DNA of 64,000 nt from Symbiodinium sp. CCMP2592 (GCA_905221615.1 CAJNDT010003458.1:558001-622000), one strand, 5' to 3'. Positions 21,984 to 31,187 are shown, counted from the stretch's first letter. Notes: generated by a model not told the origin, from the letters alone. Program-made: numbers and translations.

Positions 21984-22098
21984 ACCAGAACTTCTAAAGT
22001 CCCTAATTTCAGGAATATACCTTAAACTTTAAGCCATCTTGGAGATCCTACTATATCTAATGTATGTTCCTTAATTGAGGATTTTTTGGAAGGTCCGG
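21984..22098. mobile_element. Family A element, degenerate
   Basis: Retains CAGGAATATACCTTAAA, GGAGATCCTACTAT and GTTCCTTAATTGAGG in the family order, but the termini are eroded. Confidence 0.6.
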
Positions 22099-22210
22099 AA
22101 GTGAGGGAATTTTGCATGCTGATTCGTCAGCGAAGAAGCAGCTCTTCCGTGGCAAAGCCAAAGAAGCGTGATCTCCCGCAAACATATCAAGAATACCGGA
22201 CCCTACAAGT

Positions 22211-22318
22211 ACCTTAACCTACCACAAACCTACTGTTTTGTAGGGCCCCTTTTTGATTCCGTATTAGGGTTCATCATAAGTAGATAGTAGATAATGGTAG
22301 TTTAAGGTGAGCCATGCG
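22211..22318. mobile_element. Family N inverted-repeat element
   Basis: ACCTTAACCTACCACAAACC and the inverted GTAGTTTAAGGT close the element. GTAGGGCCCC lies after the left arm as in copies 28956 and 43113. Confidence 0.75.
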
Positions 22319-22414
22319 CTCTCGAACTTTAAACCTTTAAGCCTTTGTGGGAGCCTGCTGAAGCAAATCCGACGCCAGTGCTTGGATTCGGGAGCACTTC
22401 GCCTGAAATTCGTG

Positions 22415-22535
22415 TTTAGGGTTTTAGGGTTTAGAGTTTTAGGGTTTAGGGTTTAGAGTTGAAGGGTTTAGGGTTTTTGAGGTTTATGTTTTTTTGGCTG
22501 TAGGGTTTAGGGTTTAGGATTTAGGGCTCAATTCC
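22415..22535 (+). repeat. Degenerate TTTAGGG block
   Basis: Repeated TTTAGGG and TTTTAGGG words precede an exon candidate. Confidence 0.75.
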
Positions 22536-22553
22536 GATGCCCTGTACATGCAG

Positions 22554-22621
22554 GCCGCCGATCCCAGCAAGCGCAAGCGCCAGAAGTCGGCGGAGGAGAG
22601 GGCGGAGGGCCTAAGCTTAGG
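22554..22621 (+). CDS. Candidate exon, highly charged peptide
   Basis: It is preceded by ACATGCAG. The frame reads AADPSKRKRQKSAEERAEG and then LSL, ending where GTTTAGGG begins. The KRKRQK cluster looks like a nuclear localisation signal. Telomere-like DNA lies on both sides, as if in flanking introns. No family assigned. Confidence 0.35.
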
Positions 22622-22633
22622 GTTTAGGGTTAA

Positions 22634-22760
22634 TCAAAGGGTAAAAGGAGGAACCCTTAATAAGGCCTAGGTATAGAACCTTCATGTAGCTATTATATAC
22701 CCATTATATGGTCCATTATAGGGTAGGGGTCCCCATTAAGGGTTCCTTTTTTGCCCTTCG
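22634..22760. mobile_element. Single-copy inverted-repeat element
   Basis: TCAAAGGGTAAAAGGAGGAA pairs with GGTTCCTTTTTTGCCCTTCGA. The inner GAACCCTTAATAAGG pairs with CCATTAAGGGTTC. Confidence 0.7.
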
Positions 22761-22914
22761 AGGGCCAGGGAGTTCAAGATATCGGCCGCTTGGGGCGAGA
22801 AAGCCTTGTGCTCTACCTATAGTCTTCGTTAAAGTTCCCTTTTCGGATTACTTTTATGGGATCCTAAATATGAAGTTTGGTAATCAACAAAAGGAACTCC
22901 ACTGGCGACTATAT

Positions 22915-22986
22915 GGGAGTTTCCGAAAATAGGATCCTTATTACAAGGACCCCAAAATAAGGTACCCCTAATTTTCGGAAATTCCC
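22915..22986. mobile_element. Family E element, short internal deletion, target ATAT
   Basis: GGGAGTTTCCGAAAATAGG and CTAATTTTCGGAAATTCCC are the ends, only 72 bp apart. ATAT flanks both sides. Confidence 0.9.
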
Positions 22987-23119
22987 ATATGTTGAGTGCG
23001 GCATAGAGGTTTGAGGTAGACCGGAACCATCCCCGGCCTGTAGGAGCTTCCAGCACCGCCGCCACAAGAACTCGCTTGGCCGATGGCTTCCCTGGCCTGG
23101 CTTTGACATGGGGCTGTTT

Positions 23120-23265
23120 GGGGACTAGGGTTTAGGGTTTAGGGTTTTTAGAGTTTAGGGTTTAAGGGATTTAAGGGTTTAGGGGCTTTAAGGGTTTAGG
23201 TTTTAGGGTTGAGAGGTTCAGGGCTTAAGGCGTTCAGGGTTCAGGGTTTTTGGGGGTTTGGCATA
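23120..23265 (+). repeat. Degenerate TTTAGGG block
   Basis: Near-perfect heptamers at the start decay into TTTAAGGG and TTCAGGG words. Confidence 0.75.
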
Positions 23266-24089
23266 TCGAGTTTCGCGGGGTACGCCAGAGGGGGTCCCTT
23301 AAGATTACTGTAAAGTGCCTTTGAGGGTTCTATACGGGTTCCATAGAGCTGTTGCGGCTTTTCGATGGGTTCATTTGGGGTCCCTGAGACGGGTCTCCCC
23401 GAGAAAGACCAAGCAGTGTGCTTTCTCTTAACATCCAGAGTGTTTCTGTTTAACTGACTTTTGTCTCAGTGTTTTAGCGGAGTGTGGAAACCTCGCATAT
23501 TGCATGGGGTTTAGGCTTTACTTTTTGTTTCAGAACTTAGGGTGCCGACTTAGAGTGCCTTTTTTTAGGGGTATCTGCAACTCAGGGTCGATGCAGGGCC
23601 CCCTTCGCTGCTGAAACGCCCTTTGGAGACCAGAGATAGTAGGTAGCGGTAGTAGAGGGTTTCTGGGAGCCCTAGCAGAAGAGGTGTTCTTTTACACGCT
23701 CTTATGATTCCCTTCGGCAAAAGCATCGTCAGATTTACGGGACTTGTGCCGCACTGCAAATGCCGTCGAAGCGAAATGTGCATGTTCTATTCTATCTTTA
23801 CTAAATGATGGAAGTTTTCAGCAGTTCCGAGCAGGGTGCCTTCAAGACGCTTCAAGCAAACACGGCACCATGACAACTGGGGAGTATTCTGAGTAGTCCT
23901 CATGTCAAACGTATTCCATAGCGCCATACATACAGCTATATGTGCAGTTATTCGTCCTATAGCCTACCTATGAACTCCCCTGATCCTCGCTCTAGAGTTC
24001 TCTTTACAGTGCCTGTTTTGTCCTGTACGGGGCAGCCTCCTGCACAAAAACCCGTAAACAGACACCGACAAACAACCCCAAGCTCTTTA
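23266..24089. other. No recognised gene or element
   Basis: Composition is mixed and there are short unrecognised frames (23565-23783 minus). No inverted-repeat family was identified. Confidence 0.35.
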
Positions 24090-24225
24090 AAACCTACACC
24101 CCTAAACCTCTAAACCCCCAAACCTAAATCCTAAACCCTGAAATCCTAAACCCCATACCCCAAACCCTAAGCCGCCAAATCCCAAACCCCAGAACCCTAA
24201 GGCCCCAAACCTAAATCCTTACAGT
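24090..24225 (-). repeat. Degenerate CCCTAAA block
   Basis: CCTAAACC, CCCAAACC and CCTAAATC words in one orientation. Confidence 0.7.
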
Positions 24226-24930
24226 GGACGCCAAAAAGTTGGAACATGCACACCCTAACATTCAGCACTCCATGAGCGAGCGCGTGCAAGTTCCAATTTC
24301 GGCATTATGTTCCAAAGTTGGAACATTCTGATTCTGACTGGACCGGCCGGAAAACCCAGTGTCTGTGGATGTCATCAAGGTTGGCCATGGATGATATGGA
24401 CATCATTATGCTTGGAGGGTGGGGGGGCACCCTGTGGAGGGGAAACAACCTAACCTAGCACTATCCTAAACCCTAAGCCCAGCTTCCCCTGGTTGGGGGA
24501 CCCCAAAAAAATATACAGTAAATGCTGGGCCCTAAACCCTACGTGCCCGCTTTCCCCTAAAACTTGGGGGGCTAGGCACCCTAAACCCTATGCCCGGTTT
24601 CCCCAAAAATATAGGGACCTAGGCAGATGTGTCCTAAACCACCCTGAAAAACCCTGAAACGAAACCACCCCCACACGCAAACCGCAACCCTAGGAACCGG
24701 GGGGGCGGGGGGCGGGTTGGGAGGGAGGGTTTGAGGCAACACCAACCATGTTCCAACTTTAGCCTCCAAGATCAAAGTCGGAACCTGTGGCTTGGGGCCA
24801 ATTTGCTCCAGTGGACACGTTCCAACCTCCCGGCTTCCACCATAACCCTAAACCCCCCAAACCTATAAACCCCAGAACCCCAACGAACCCCAAAGACCTG
24901 CTTAAACGAGCTCCCAGAAGTACCTATATA
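24226..24930. other. Sequence with scattered family D-like GTTGGAAC words
   Basis: AAAGTTGGAACAT occurs at about 24237 and 24313, with inverted forms (ATGTTCCAACTTT) at about 24748 and (GTTCCAACC) at 24821. These resemble family D arms but do not pair cleanly into one element. CCCTAAACCC words lie between. Confidence 0.4.
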
Positions 24931-24934
24931 CTAC

Positions 24935-25046
24935 TACTATTTGCTTAAGAACCCCAAAAAAGTAAAAAAAATATTCCTTATGGGGGTAATATAGGGATTA
25001 TTATTTTTTATTTTTTGGTGGTTTCTTAAGCAAATAGTAGACTACT
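24935..25046. mobile_element. Family T inverted-repeat element
   Basis: CTACTATTTGCTTAAGAA pairs with TTCTTAAGCAAATAGTAG around an A/T-rich core with AAAAAGTAAAAAAAAT and TTTTTTATTTTTT. Single copy. Confidence 0.85.
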
Positions 25047-25131
25047 ATGAAAATGGTCCAACAAAAAACCGACGACCTCCGAAGAAGAGGCCTGGGCCCC
25101 CCCAAAAAACCAGCCCTAAACCCTTTTCTTA

Positions 25132-25221
25132 AAGGTACTTTGAAATATTTTTTCCCTTTTTGGTTGTTATTATCTCTAAGAAACAGCTAAAATTGAAATT
25201 TTTGCTAGGGTTCTAAGTTCA
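25132..25221 (+). repeat. Family U dispersed repeat, copy 1
   Basis: Shares AAGAAACAGCTAAAATT, TTTGCTAGGGTTCTAAGT and TCAGTATAG with 42161-42255. No obvious terminal inverted repeats; possibly an internal piece of a larger element. Confidence 0.7.
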
Positions 25222-25397
25222 GTATAGTTTTTCAAAACCATAAACCCCTAAACTCCAGAATCCCACTCCTGACTAAACCCCAGAACCCAAACCCCAGAAC
25301 CCTAAACCCATAAACCCCAACGAACCCCAAACCCCAGAACCCAGGACCCTCAAACGGGTTTAGGGTTTAGTTTTTAGGGTTTAAGGCTTAGGGTACG

Positions 25398-25454
25398 GTT
25401 TAGGGTTTAGGGTTTAGGGTTTAGGGGAAGCCCTAAACCCTAAACCCTAAACCC
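25398..25454. repeat. Head-to-head telomere-repeat palindrome
   Basis: Four TTTAGGG heptamers run into a GGAAGCC centre and then immediately into CCCTAAACCC repeats. The two arms are perfect inverted copies with a spacer of three or four bases. Confidence 0.9.
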
Positions 25455-25586
25455 AACCCCAGAACTCCGAAGAAAGAGGCCTGGGCCTGGCTCCTCAGCC
25501 GGACGCAGCAGCATCCCGAGTTCCGCGCGCCCGCGGCCCAGCCGCGCAGAGGACGTTGCCGAACTCGGATTAAGGTTTCAGGTCTA

Positions 25587-25676
25587 CCCAAAGGCCCCAA
25601 AGAAGTTCCTTTTTGGGGTTCGTATATAGAATTTTAGAAGGTAATCCCAAAAAGGAACTACTTTGGGGCCTATGGG
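25587..25676. mobile_element. Family B inverted-repeat element, target TA
   Basis: CCCAAAGGCCCCAAAGAAGT and ACTACTTTGGGGCCTATGGG are the ends, between TA dinucleotides. The interior is almost identical to 20625. Confidence 0.95.
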
Positions 25677-25679
25677 TAA

Positions 25680-26060
25680 GGTCTAGGGGTTTAGGGGGGG
25701 TTTAAGTTTAAGGGTTTAGGGGTTCAGGGCTTGAGCGGTTTAGGGTTTAGGATACAGGGGATTAGGGTTTAAGTTTTAGGGGTTTAGGGTTGAGGGTCTC
25801 TTGAGTCAATCCTGTAATACGGGAGCCTTAAGAACTTGAATATGGTTTAGCGGTATTCTTCTGTTGCAACAGAGTCTAAAGGGCTGCACACGAAGTCACG
25901 TACAATTATTTAGACGTCTATAGCAGTTCATAGGAGTTTAGAGGGATTATTGGGTTTATCAGGGTTTAGGGAGTTTAGTTTTTGTGAGAGCTTAGGCTTT
26001 GTGTTTTTTTAGGGGTCGAGGGTATAGGTTTAGGTTTTATAGTGATTAGGGATTCTAATT
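25680..26060 (+). repeat. Degenerate TTTAGGG tracts
   Basis: Dense to about 25800, then sparse words (TTTAGGG, TTTAGG) to 26060, with unassigned sequence between. Confidence 0.55.
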
Positions 26061-26429
26061 GGCAAGGGCTCATTTAGGTCCTGCAGTTCGTGGGAGTCTC
26101 AGAACTAAGGGAACCCGCAAAAAATATCTAGTAACCCGTCGGATCGATGTGATAAGGATCGCCAGTAAGCCCTCTATTATGTTCAGAATATATGACGGAA
26201 CAATTGTATTCCCAAACCCTATCGTAAGTGTTTAAGGCACCACTACCATGGGTTTTGTCGAGGGGGGGTTCTGGAATCAGGCACCCACGAAGGGATCATA
26301 CAGCAGGCAAAAACCCCAAGTGCTAAACCCTAAGCCCCTGGCCAAACCCAACATACTAGAGGGGCCTTAATCATAACCTATACTATTGTGGGGGGTTCCT
26401 TATTTTAATTATGGTACATATATTTTCGC

Positions 26430-26977
26430 ATTTCCAAGCATTCAGTGGTGTTCGCAGCCTAATTAACAAACATGCAAACCAGCAGTATGCACTCAGGAAG
26501 GAAGGCGCCTGGGTATTCAACTCGCGCCACTCAAACCTGGAGCAGAAATCTGCAAAAACCCAGCCTTAGCGCAAGCAACGCTGCTGGATAAGACAAAGGT
26601 GGAGATTGACCCGGCACCATTTAAGGCAAAAGCCGTCTCCAACTCAACCAAAACGTAATGGCAAATCCTAGGCCTTAAAGGCACCAGGATAACCAAGCAA
26701 CCGTGCTACTGCTGCTGCCGTAACTGCAGGCACAAGTCAACTCAACTACCAACGTCCCGTTGGGGACGTGGTAGTGTGCGTTCAAAGCCAAGGAACCTAC
26801 ATCACACACTCATGGCCAAACCGTGCGTGCACAGAATGGCCTCAGCCTGAGCCTATTCCTCATGGGGCAAAAGAGGCAAACTGCAAGCTGTACGCCCCTC
26901 ACAGCATTAAATGAAACCGCTGTGCTTACTAACAGCACGTAGCCTCAAGGGCCACGATGCACGACATAGGGCAGCAA
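26430..26977. other. Unique-looking sequence, no gene assigned
   Basis: Telomere-like words and inverted-repeat elements stop here and resume only after 28840. A small strong hairpin (CTACCAACGTCCC and GGGACGTGGTAG) lies at about 26745-26774. This is downstream of the ubiquitin array on its own strand. Confidence 0.45.
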
Positions 26978-28374
26978 TCAACAATTGTCGTGCCGCCTTG
27001 TCTTTTCTTGTCCAAACGTCTGCATGCCACCTCGCATGTGCGGCGTCAAGTGAGGGGTCGACTCCTTCTGCAGGTTGCAATCCGAAAGAGTACGGCCACC
27101 CTCAAACTGCCTGCCAGCAAAGATCAGGTGCTGCTGGTCGGGCGGGATGCCTGCCTTATTTTGGGACTTCGCCTTGACTTTGTCGAACGTGCCACTGGCC
27201 TCAACGTCCAAGGTGAGCGTCAGGATCTTGACAAAGATCTGCATGCCGCCTCGCAAGGGCGGCGCCAAGTGAGGGGACGATTCCTTCTGCAGGTTGTAAT
27301 CGGAAAGAGTACGGCCGCCCTCAAACTGCCTGCTAGCAAAGATCAGGTGCTGCTGGTCGGGCGGGATGCCTGCCTTACTTTGGGACTTCGCCTTGATTTT
27401 GTCGAACGTGCCACTGGCCTCAACGTCCAAGGTGAGCGTCAGGATCTTGACAAAGATATGCTTGCCGCCTCGCAAGTGCGGCGCCAAGTGAGGGGACAAT
27501 TCCTTCTGCAAGTTGTACTCGGAAAGAGTACGGCCGTCCTCAAACTGCCTGCTAGCAAAGATCAGGTGCTGCTGGTCGGGCGGGATGCCTGCCTTATCTT
27601 GGGACTTCGCCTTGACTTTGTCGAACGTGCCACTGGCCTCAACCGTCAGGATCTTGACAAAGATCTGCATGCCGCCTCGCAAGTGCGGCGCCAAGTGAAG
27701 GGTCGATTCCTTCTGCAGGTAATAACCCGAAAGAGTACGGCCGCACTCAAACTGCCTGCCAGCAAAGATCAGGTGCTGCTGGTCGGCGGATGTCGGCGGG
27801 ATGCCTGCCTTATCTTGGGACTGTGCCTTGACATTGTCGAACATGCCGCTGGCCCCAACGTCCAAGGTGAGCGGCAGGATCTTGACAAAGATCTGCATGC
27901 CGCCTCGCAAGTGCGGCGCCAAGTGAAGGGTCGATTCCTTCTGCAGGTAATAACCCGAAAGAGTACGGCCGCACTCAAACTGCCTGCCAGCAAAGATCAG
28001 GTGCTGCTGGTCGGCGGATGTCGGCGGGATGCCTGCCTTATCTTGGGACTGTGCCTTGACATTGTCGAACATGCCGCTGGCCCCAACGTCCAAGGTGAGC
28101 GGCAGGATCTTGACAAAGATCTGCATGCCGCCTCGCAAGTGCGGCGCAAGTGAAGGGTCGATTCCTTCTGCAGGTTGTAATCCGAAAGAGTACGGCCGCC
28201 CTCAAACTGCCTGCCAGCACAGATCAGGTGGTGCTGGTCGGGCGGGATGCCTGCCTGAATTTGGGACTTCGCCTTGGCATTGTCGAACGTGCCACTGGCC
28301 TCAATGTCCAACGTAATCGTCTCTCCTGTCAGCGTCTTGTCAAAGATCTGCATGCCGCCTCGCAAGCGCGGCAC
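26978..28374 (-). pseudogene. Divergent tandem polyubiquitin array, truncated and frameshifted
   Basis: On the minus strand, seven ubiquitin-like units start at 28353, 28126, 27898, 27670, 27463, 27244 and 27025, each beginning MQIF or a variant (KHIF, MQTF) and joined through RGG. Spacings are 227, 228, 228, 207, 219 and 219 bp, against 228 for a 76-residue ubiquitin. Upstream of the first start only the tail of another unit (LVPRLRGG) survives. The 227-bp unit has lost one base near 28145 and shifts frame; the last unit breaks off after a few residues. The remaining units stay open for 386 codons. Shared changes include Lys48 to Arg (AGRQF), Arg42 to His (QQHL) and loss of the residues around Lys11 in most units; Lys27, Lys29, Lys33 and Lys63 remain. 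The tail LVLRLRGG has become LAPHLRGG, which should impair conjugation. Units two and three are near-identical and carry an extra PTSA. Family knowledge: such genes encode a head-to-tail precursor cleaved after each Gly76. I infer a decayed copy, although an expressed divergent ubiquitin-like polyprotein cannot be excluded. Confidence 0.85.
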
Positions 28375-28451
28375 CAGGCGAAGGCGTGCCTTCCATGGGC
28401 ACTGGGGCTACCGATAGTTCCGCGCTGCTGCGGCCATTCGAGCCCTGGTAC

Positions 28452-28468
28452 ATATATATATATATACC
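28452..28468. repeat. Short TA microsatellite
   Basis: An ATATATATATATAT run between the ubiquitin array and the next coding-like fragment. Confidence 0.85.
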
Positions 28469-28490
28469 CGTATCTTGCCACCAGCTGTGT

Positions 28491-28785
28491 TGAACGCGCA
28501 AGGCCAGCCCTTGGTGGACGAAGCGGGCTTCCGCCGTGACCTCCTCCCTCGAATGTTCTCGGCGCTGTGGAGGGGATGAAACGGTGCTACGGCTTCGTGC
28601 ATGGCCTCCCCAACATGGAACTGCGGTTCACGCCGGCCGGGCTGCAGAAATTCTGCTGGTTCGACTCCTTCAACTGGAAGCTTGCGGGCTTGCTGCAGTA
28701 TGCTGATGATCAGCTGGCAGCCGAACTTCGCCAAGTGCAGCGCCATCACGCGATCCGGTGGGCGGCCCATCCGTCCGTTCATTCC
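28491..28785 (+). pseudogene. Frameshifted coding fragment, function unknown
   Basis: GC-rich, strongly coding-like sequence. One plus frame reads QPLVDEAGFRRDLLPRMFSA and hits TGA near 28580. A second frame overlaps at GAGGGGATGAAA and continues FVHGLPNMELRFTPAGLQKF, CWFDSFNWKLAGLLQ and LAAELRQVQRHHA. The two read as one product interrupted by an indel, hence pseudogene, although a sequencing error or unseen splice could explain it. The W/F-rich segment suggests a folded domain, but I recognise no family. It lies divergently beside the ubiquitin array in the element-free zone. Confidence 0.4.
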
Positions 28786-28955
28786 TTCCGCTCATTCCTT
28801 CCATTCGAGGCCTTTCTTCCCTGCCACACACCCTTGAGCCCCTAACCCTAAGAAATCCTAACGATTCACTGGTTCAGGATCAAGTTGTATTGCTGCAACA
28901 GGTTGTAAGGAAGCCTGTGTAATAGCCACTGTTCTTCCTTTGGGTTCCTTACTAT

Positions 28956-29058
28956 ACCTTAACCTACCAAAACCCACTTTTGTGTAGGGCCCCTATAAAT
29001 TCCAGATTCGGGTTACTCATAAGAACCTCCAAAAAAGTATGTTTTCTTAGTCGAAGGT
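28956..29058. mobile_element. Family N inverted-repeat element, eroded right arm
   Basis: ACCTTAACCTACCAAAACCC and GTGTAGGGCCCC match the family. The right side keeps ACCTCCAAAAAAGTA and AAGGT only partly. Confidence 0.65.
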
Positions 29059-29122
29059 ATTATAAAGCAGCTTAAAACCTTCTTGTCTACGATCTATGCG
29101 CCGCCAGCTCTCTGGCCGGATT

Positions 29123-29155
29123 GCCTTTACAAGCTGTACGGTCGGACGACTACCC
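29123..29155 (+). repeat. Left copy of a 33-bp direct repeat flanking an element
   Basis: GCCTTTACAAGCTGTACGGT followed by a variable base and GGACGACTACCC recurs at 29370-29402 with one mismatch, on either side of the family A element. Confidence 0.9.
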
Positions 29156-29369
29156 CGAGACTCCAATATCCCTTAATGAAGAAATAGACCTTAAATTGTA
29201 GTACGATCCTTAGTATGATTTAAGGGCTCCAGGGGTGAACCTGGCCCCTGCGTTTTAGCACCTTATGCATACCATGGCACATGGACTAGACGGTTCATGT
29301 TTCAGATAGAAAGCTAGGTGTAACCGATTTAAGGTATATTCTTTAATTCAGTGATATTGGAGCCTCTGG
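29156..29369. mobile_element. Family A element split by a nested insertion
   Basis: The left arm GAGACTCCAATATCCCTTAA and right arm GATATTGGAGCCTCTGGG are 214 bp apart because about 101 bp of foreign sequence (29225-29325) sits in the core. The core octamer GATTTAAG is duplicated at 29217-29224 and 29326-29333, as expected for a later insertion with an 8-bp target duplication. Confidence 0.85.
29225..29325. mobile_element. Nested insertion with an 8-bp target duplication
   Basis: Present inside the family A core and absent from other A copies. Its ends (GGCTCC and GTAACC) show only a weak inverted repeat (GG...CC). An 8-bp duplication is typical of hAT-type or some other DNA transposons; assignment is open. 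Confidence 0.65.
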
Positions 29370-29402
29370 GCCTTTACAAGCTGTACGGTAGGACGACTAC
29401 CC
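29370..29402 (+). repeat. Right copy of the 33-bp direct repeat
   Basis: Same sequence as 29123-29155 with a single A/C difference. Other family A copies lack such long flanking duplications. Confidence 0.9.
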
Positions 29403-29615
29403 TACCACACTCTGCTTAGCCCCGAACCCGACAGAAACGTGCTACAAATCCTAAACCCCAGCCGTAAACCCTAAAACCCCAAGGCACCTCACTCTACGAT
29501 CCTAAACCCTAAAACCCACTCTACACTCAGAAAACTTACCGGAGAATTCTAAAATCCCCAGCTCTGGATCCAGGCCTCCCATCTTGTCTGGCACCAAGTG
29601 GGCCGAGGCACATGT

Positions 29616-29716
29616 GGGTAGTTGTCAAAATTAGGGTCCTGTTTTGGGCACCCTAAATATTAGGTGCCGTACTATATTAGGGACCCAAAAAGAGGGCCTA
29701 ATTTTGACAACCACCC
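29616..29716. mobile_element. Family F inverted-repeat element, target ATGT
   Basis: GGGTAGTTGTCAAAATTAGG pairs with CCTAATTTTGACAACCACCC. ATGT flanks both sides. Confidence 0.95.
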
Positions 29717-29880
29717 ATGTGTTACTGTAAGCTCCAGGGCTTAAGGTTTAAGGGCCTAGAGTTTAGGGTGTAATTTAGGGTTTGGAGTTTCAGGTGTAAT
29801 TTCAGGGCTTGGCTTTAGGGTTGAGACTTGGGACCGGGCAAGTTGGAACATCGTTGTCCTCGTACTCTCTCAATACGAAA

Positions 29881-30123
29881 TTACCGCCGATCCGCTTGCA
29901 ACCCCGCCCTTGCGATGCAACCCACACCCTCTAAGAGCTCAGAAATGCGTGACCTCTTGCAGTAGGCATCTACCATCAAGCAGTTTCTTTGAATGATTGT
30001 GGGTGTGATGACATGTTCCCCTAGCCCACACAACGCGCCGTAGCTCGGGGCCTGAATTCCCAAGTTTCCCTGCAGCAGGAGGCAGCACCCCAGGATGCCG
30101 CCGAACCTCGCTTGGCTGGGCAC
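29881..30123 (-). CDS. Coding-like ORF, function unknown
   Basis: An 80-codon minus frame includes RFGGILGCCLLLQGNLGIQ and HVITPTIIQRNCLMVDAYCK. It has a hydrophobic stretch and balanced composition, unlike repeat-derived frames nearby. The sequence GTGCCCAG just upstream on this strand could be an acceptor, so the ATG may not be a true start. No family recognised. Confidence 0.3.
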   Translation of the reverse strand: MPSQARFGGILGCCLLLQGNLGIQAPSYGALCGLGEHVITPTIIQRNCLMVDAYCKRSRISELLEGVGCIARAGLQADRR

Positions 30124-31080
30124 CCAGGGCTTCGTGGATTCAGGCTTGGGATCGAGGTTGAGGGTTAGACAGCCACATTGGGTTGATGCACTTCGTATAC
30201 AGTTACGCTACGTCCTGAAAGGGGCAGGGTAAGTGTGCGCAAGCAAGGACAGTCCACGCTCGTCCAGCTCCGGCTTCGGGCAAGACTGCGCGCTGTTCAA
30301 CACGAGAACGCAGCTCGAACCCGATCCCTACACCCTAAACCGCTGGTCGGCACGAGAGAGCGAGCCTCCAACGCAAATCTAGAGAGTCCTGAGCTTTGAT
30401 AATCTTGCCGGTGTTTGAGTCCGGACGATGCTCCCGTCTTGATGAATTAGTGCACTGGGTGAGTAAGCGACTGTCGACTTATGGTTTAGGGCCTTTTTCG
30501 CGCGTGCATCCTTGAATCGATTGAGAATTTAGGCCTCAAGGCTTTTGGATCTGAGAGTCGGCTTTCGAAGCTTATACAGGGAGGCTTGCTTTAAGGGCCG
30601 TAGTCTTGCCAGCACTGTTGCTTCTTCAACCGGTATTGCGGTTTCTGGAAACCTTGAAAGCCTCAATCCTCAACGCAGGCTTCCAGACTCTGTTTTGGAT
30701 GCCCCTCTAAAACGTATTCAGCGTATTCAGACTGTATATGAGACCAGTCGATGAGGCAGTAGACCTGGTAGGTCGAACCTTGTGAAGCCTTCACGTCCAG
30801 GAGACCATACCTCAGCTTTAGGTTCAGTATTGCAACAGGAGCTTTGAGCGTGTAGGTGTCATACGCCGTAAGCCTAGATTTGGGGCTACTGATACTCAGC
30901 CCCAAAATAGATGTTACAGGAAGAGTGCGGCCCAGGCAATTGCAATCACCACGTCCCTGGTGTATGTGCCACGGCCGCGTTTGCTGAGCCACCGAACACC
31001 CCCAGTGAGCATCAGGAGTTTCGGGCTGCCGCTCATGGGGTTTAGGTTTCTGCAATCTGGGGCAGCTTCGCACATGTAGC
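30124..31080. other. Low-repeat sequence, no assigned gene
   Basis: Overlapping 70-160 codon frames occur on both strands (30545-30754 plus, 30663-31142 minus) without recognisable domains. Telomere-like words are rare here. Confidence 0.35.
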
Positions 31081-31085
31081 AAATG

Positions 31086-31156
31086 ATTATATGCATACGT
31101 ACATACATACATACATCCAAATGCATGCATGCATACATACACAGAGACAGACAGAC

Positions 31157-31187
<31 letters not shown>

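Noticed and set aside
24226-24830. GTTGGAAC words as a family D element
   Set aside because: Forward and inverted words are present, but spacing and order do not give one pairable element.
26957-28153. 398-codon plus-strand ORF, the longest in the window
   Set aside because: It is the antisense shadow of the polyubiquitin array; its periodic [16 protein letters not shown] repeats mirror the ubiquitin units.
28660-28740. LLQYADDQL resembles the reverse transcriptase YADD motif
   Set aside because: No other reverse transcriptase blocks surround it, and the residues after it (QLAAELRQV) do not fit the usual hydrophobic strand.
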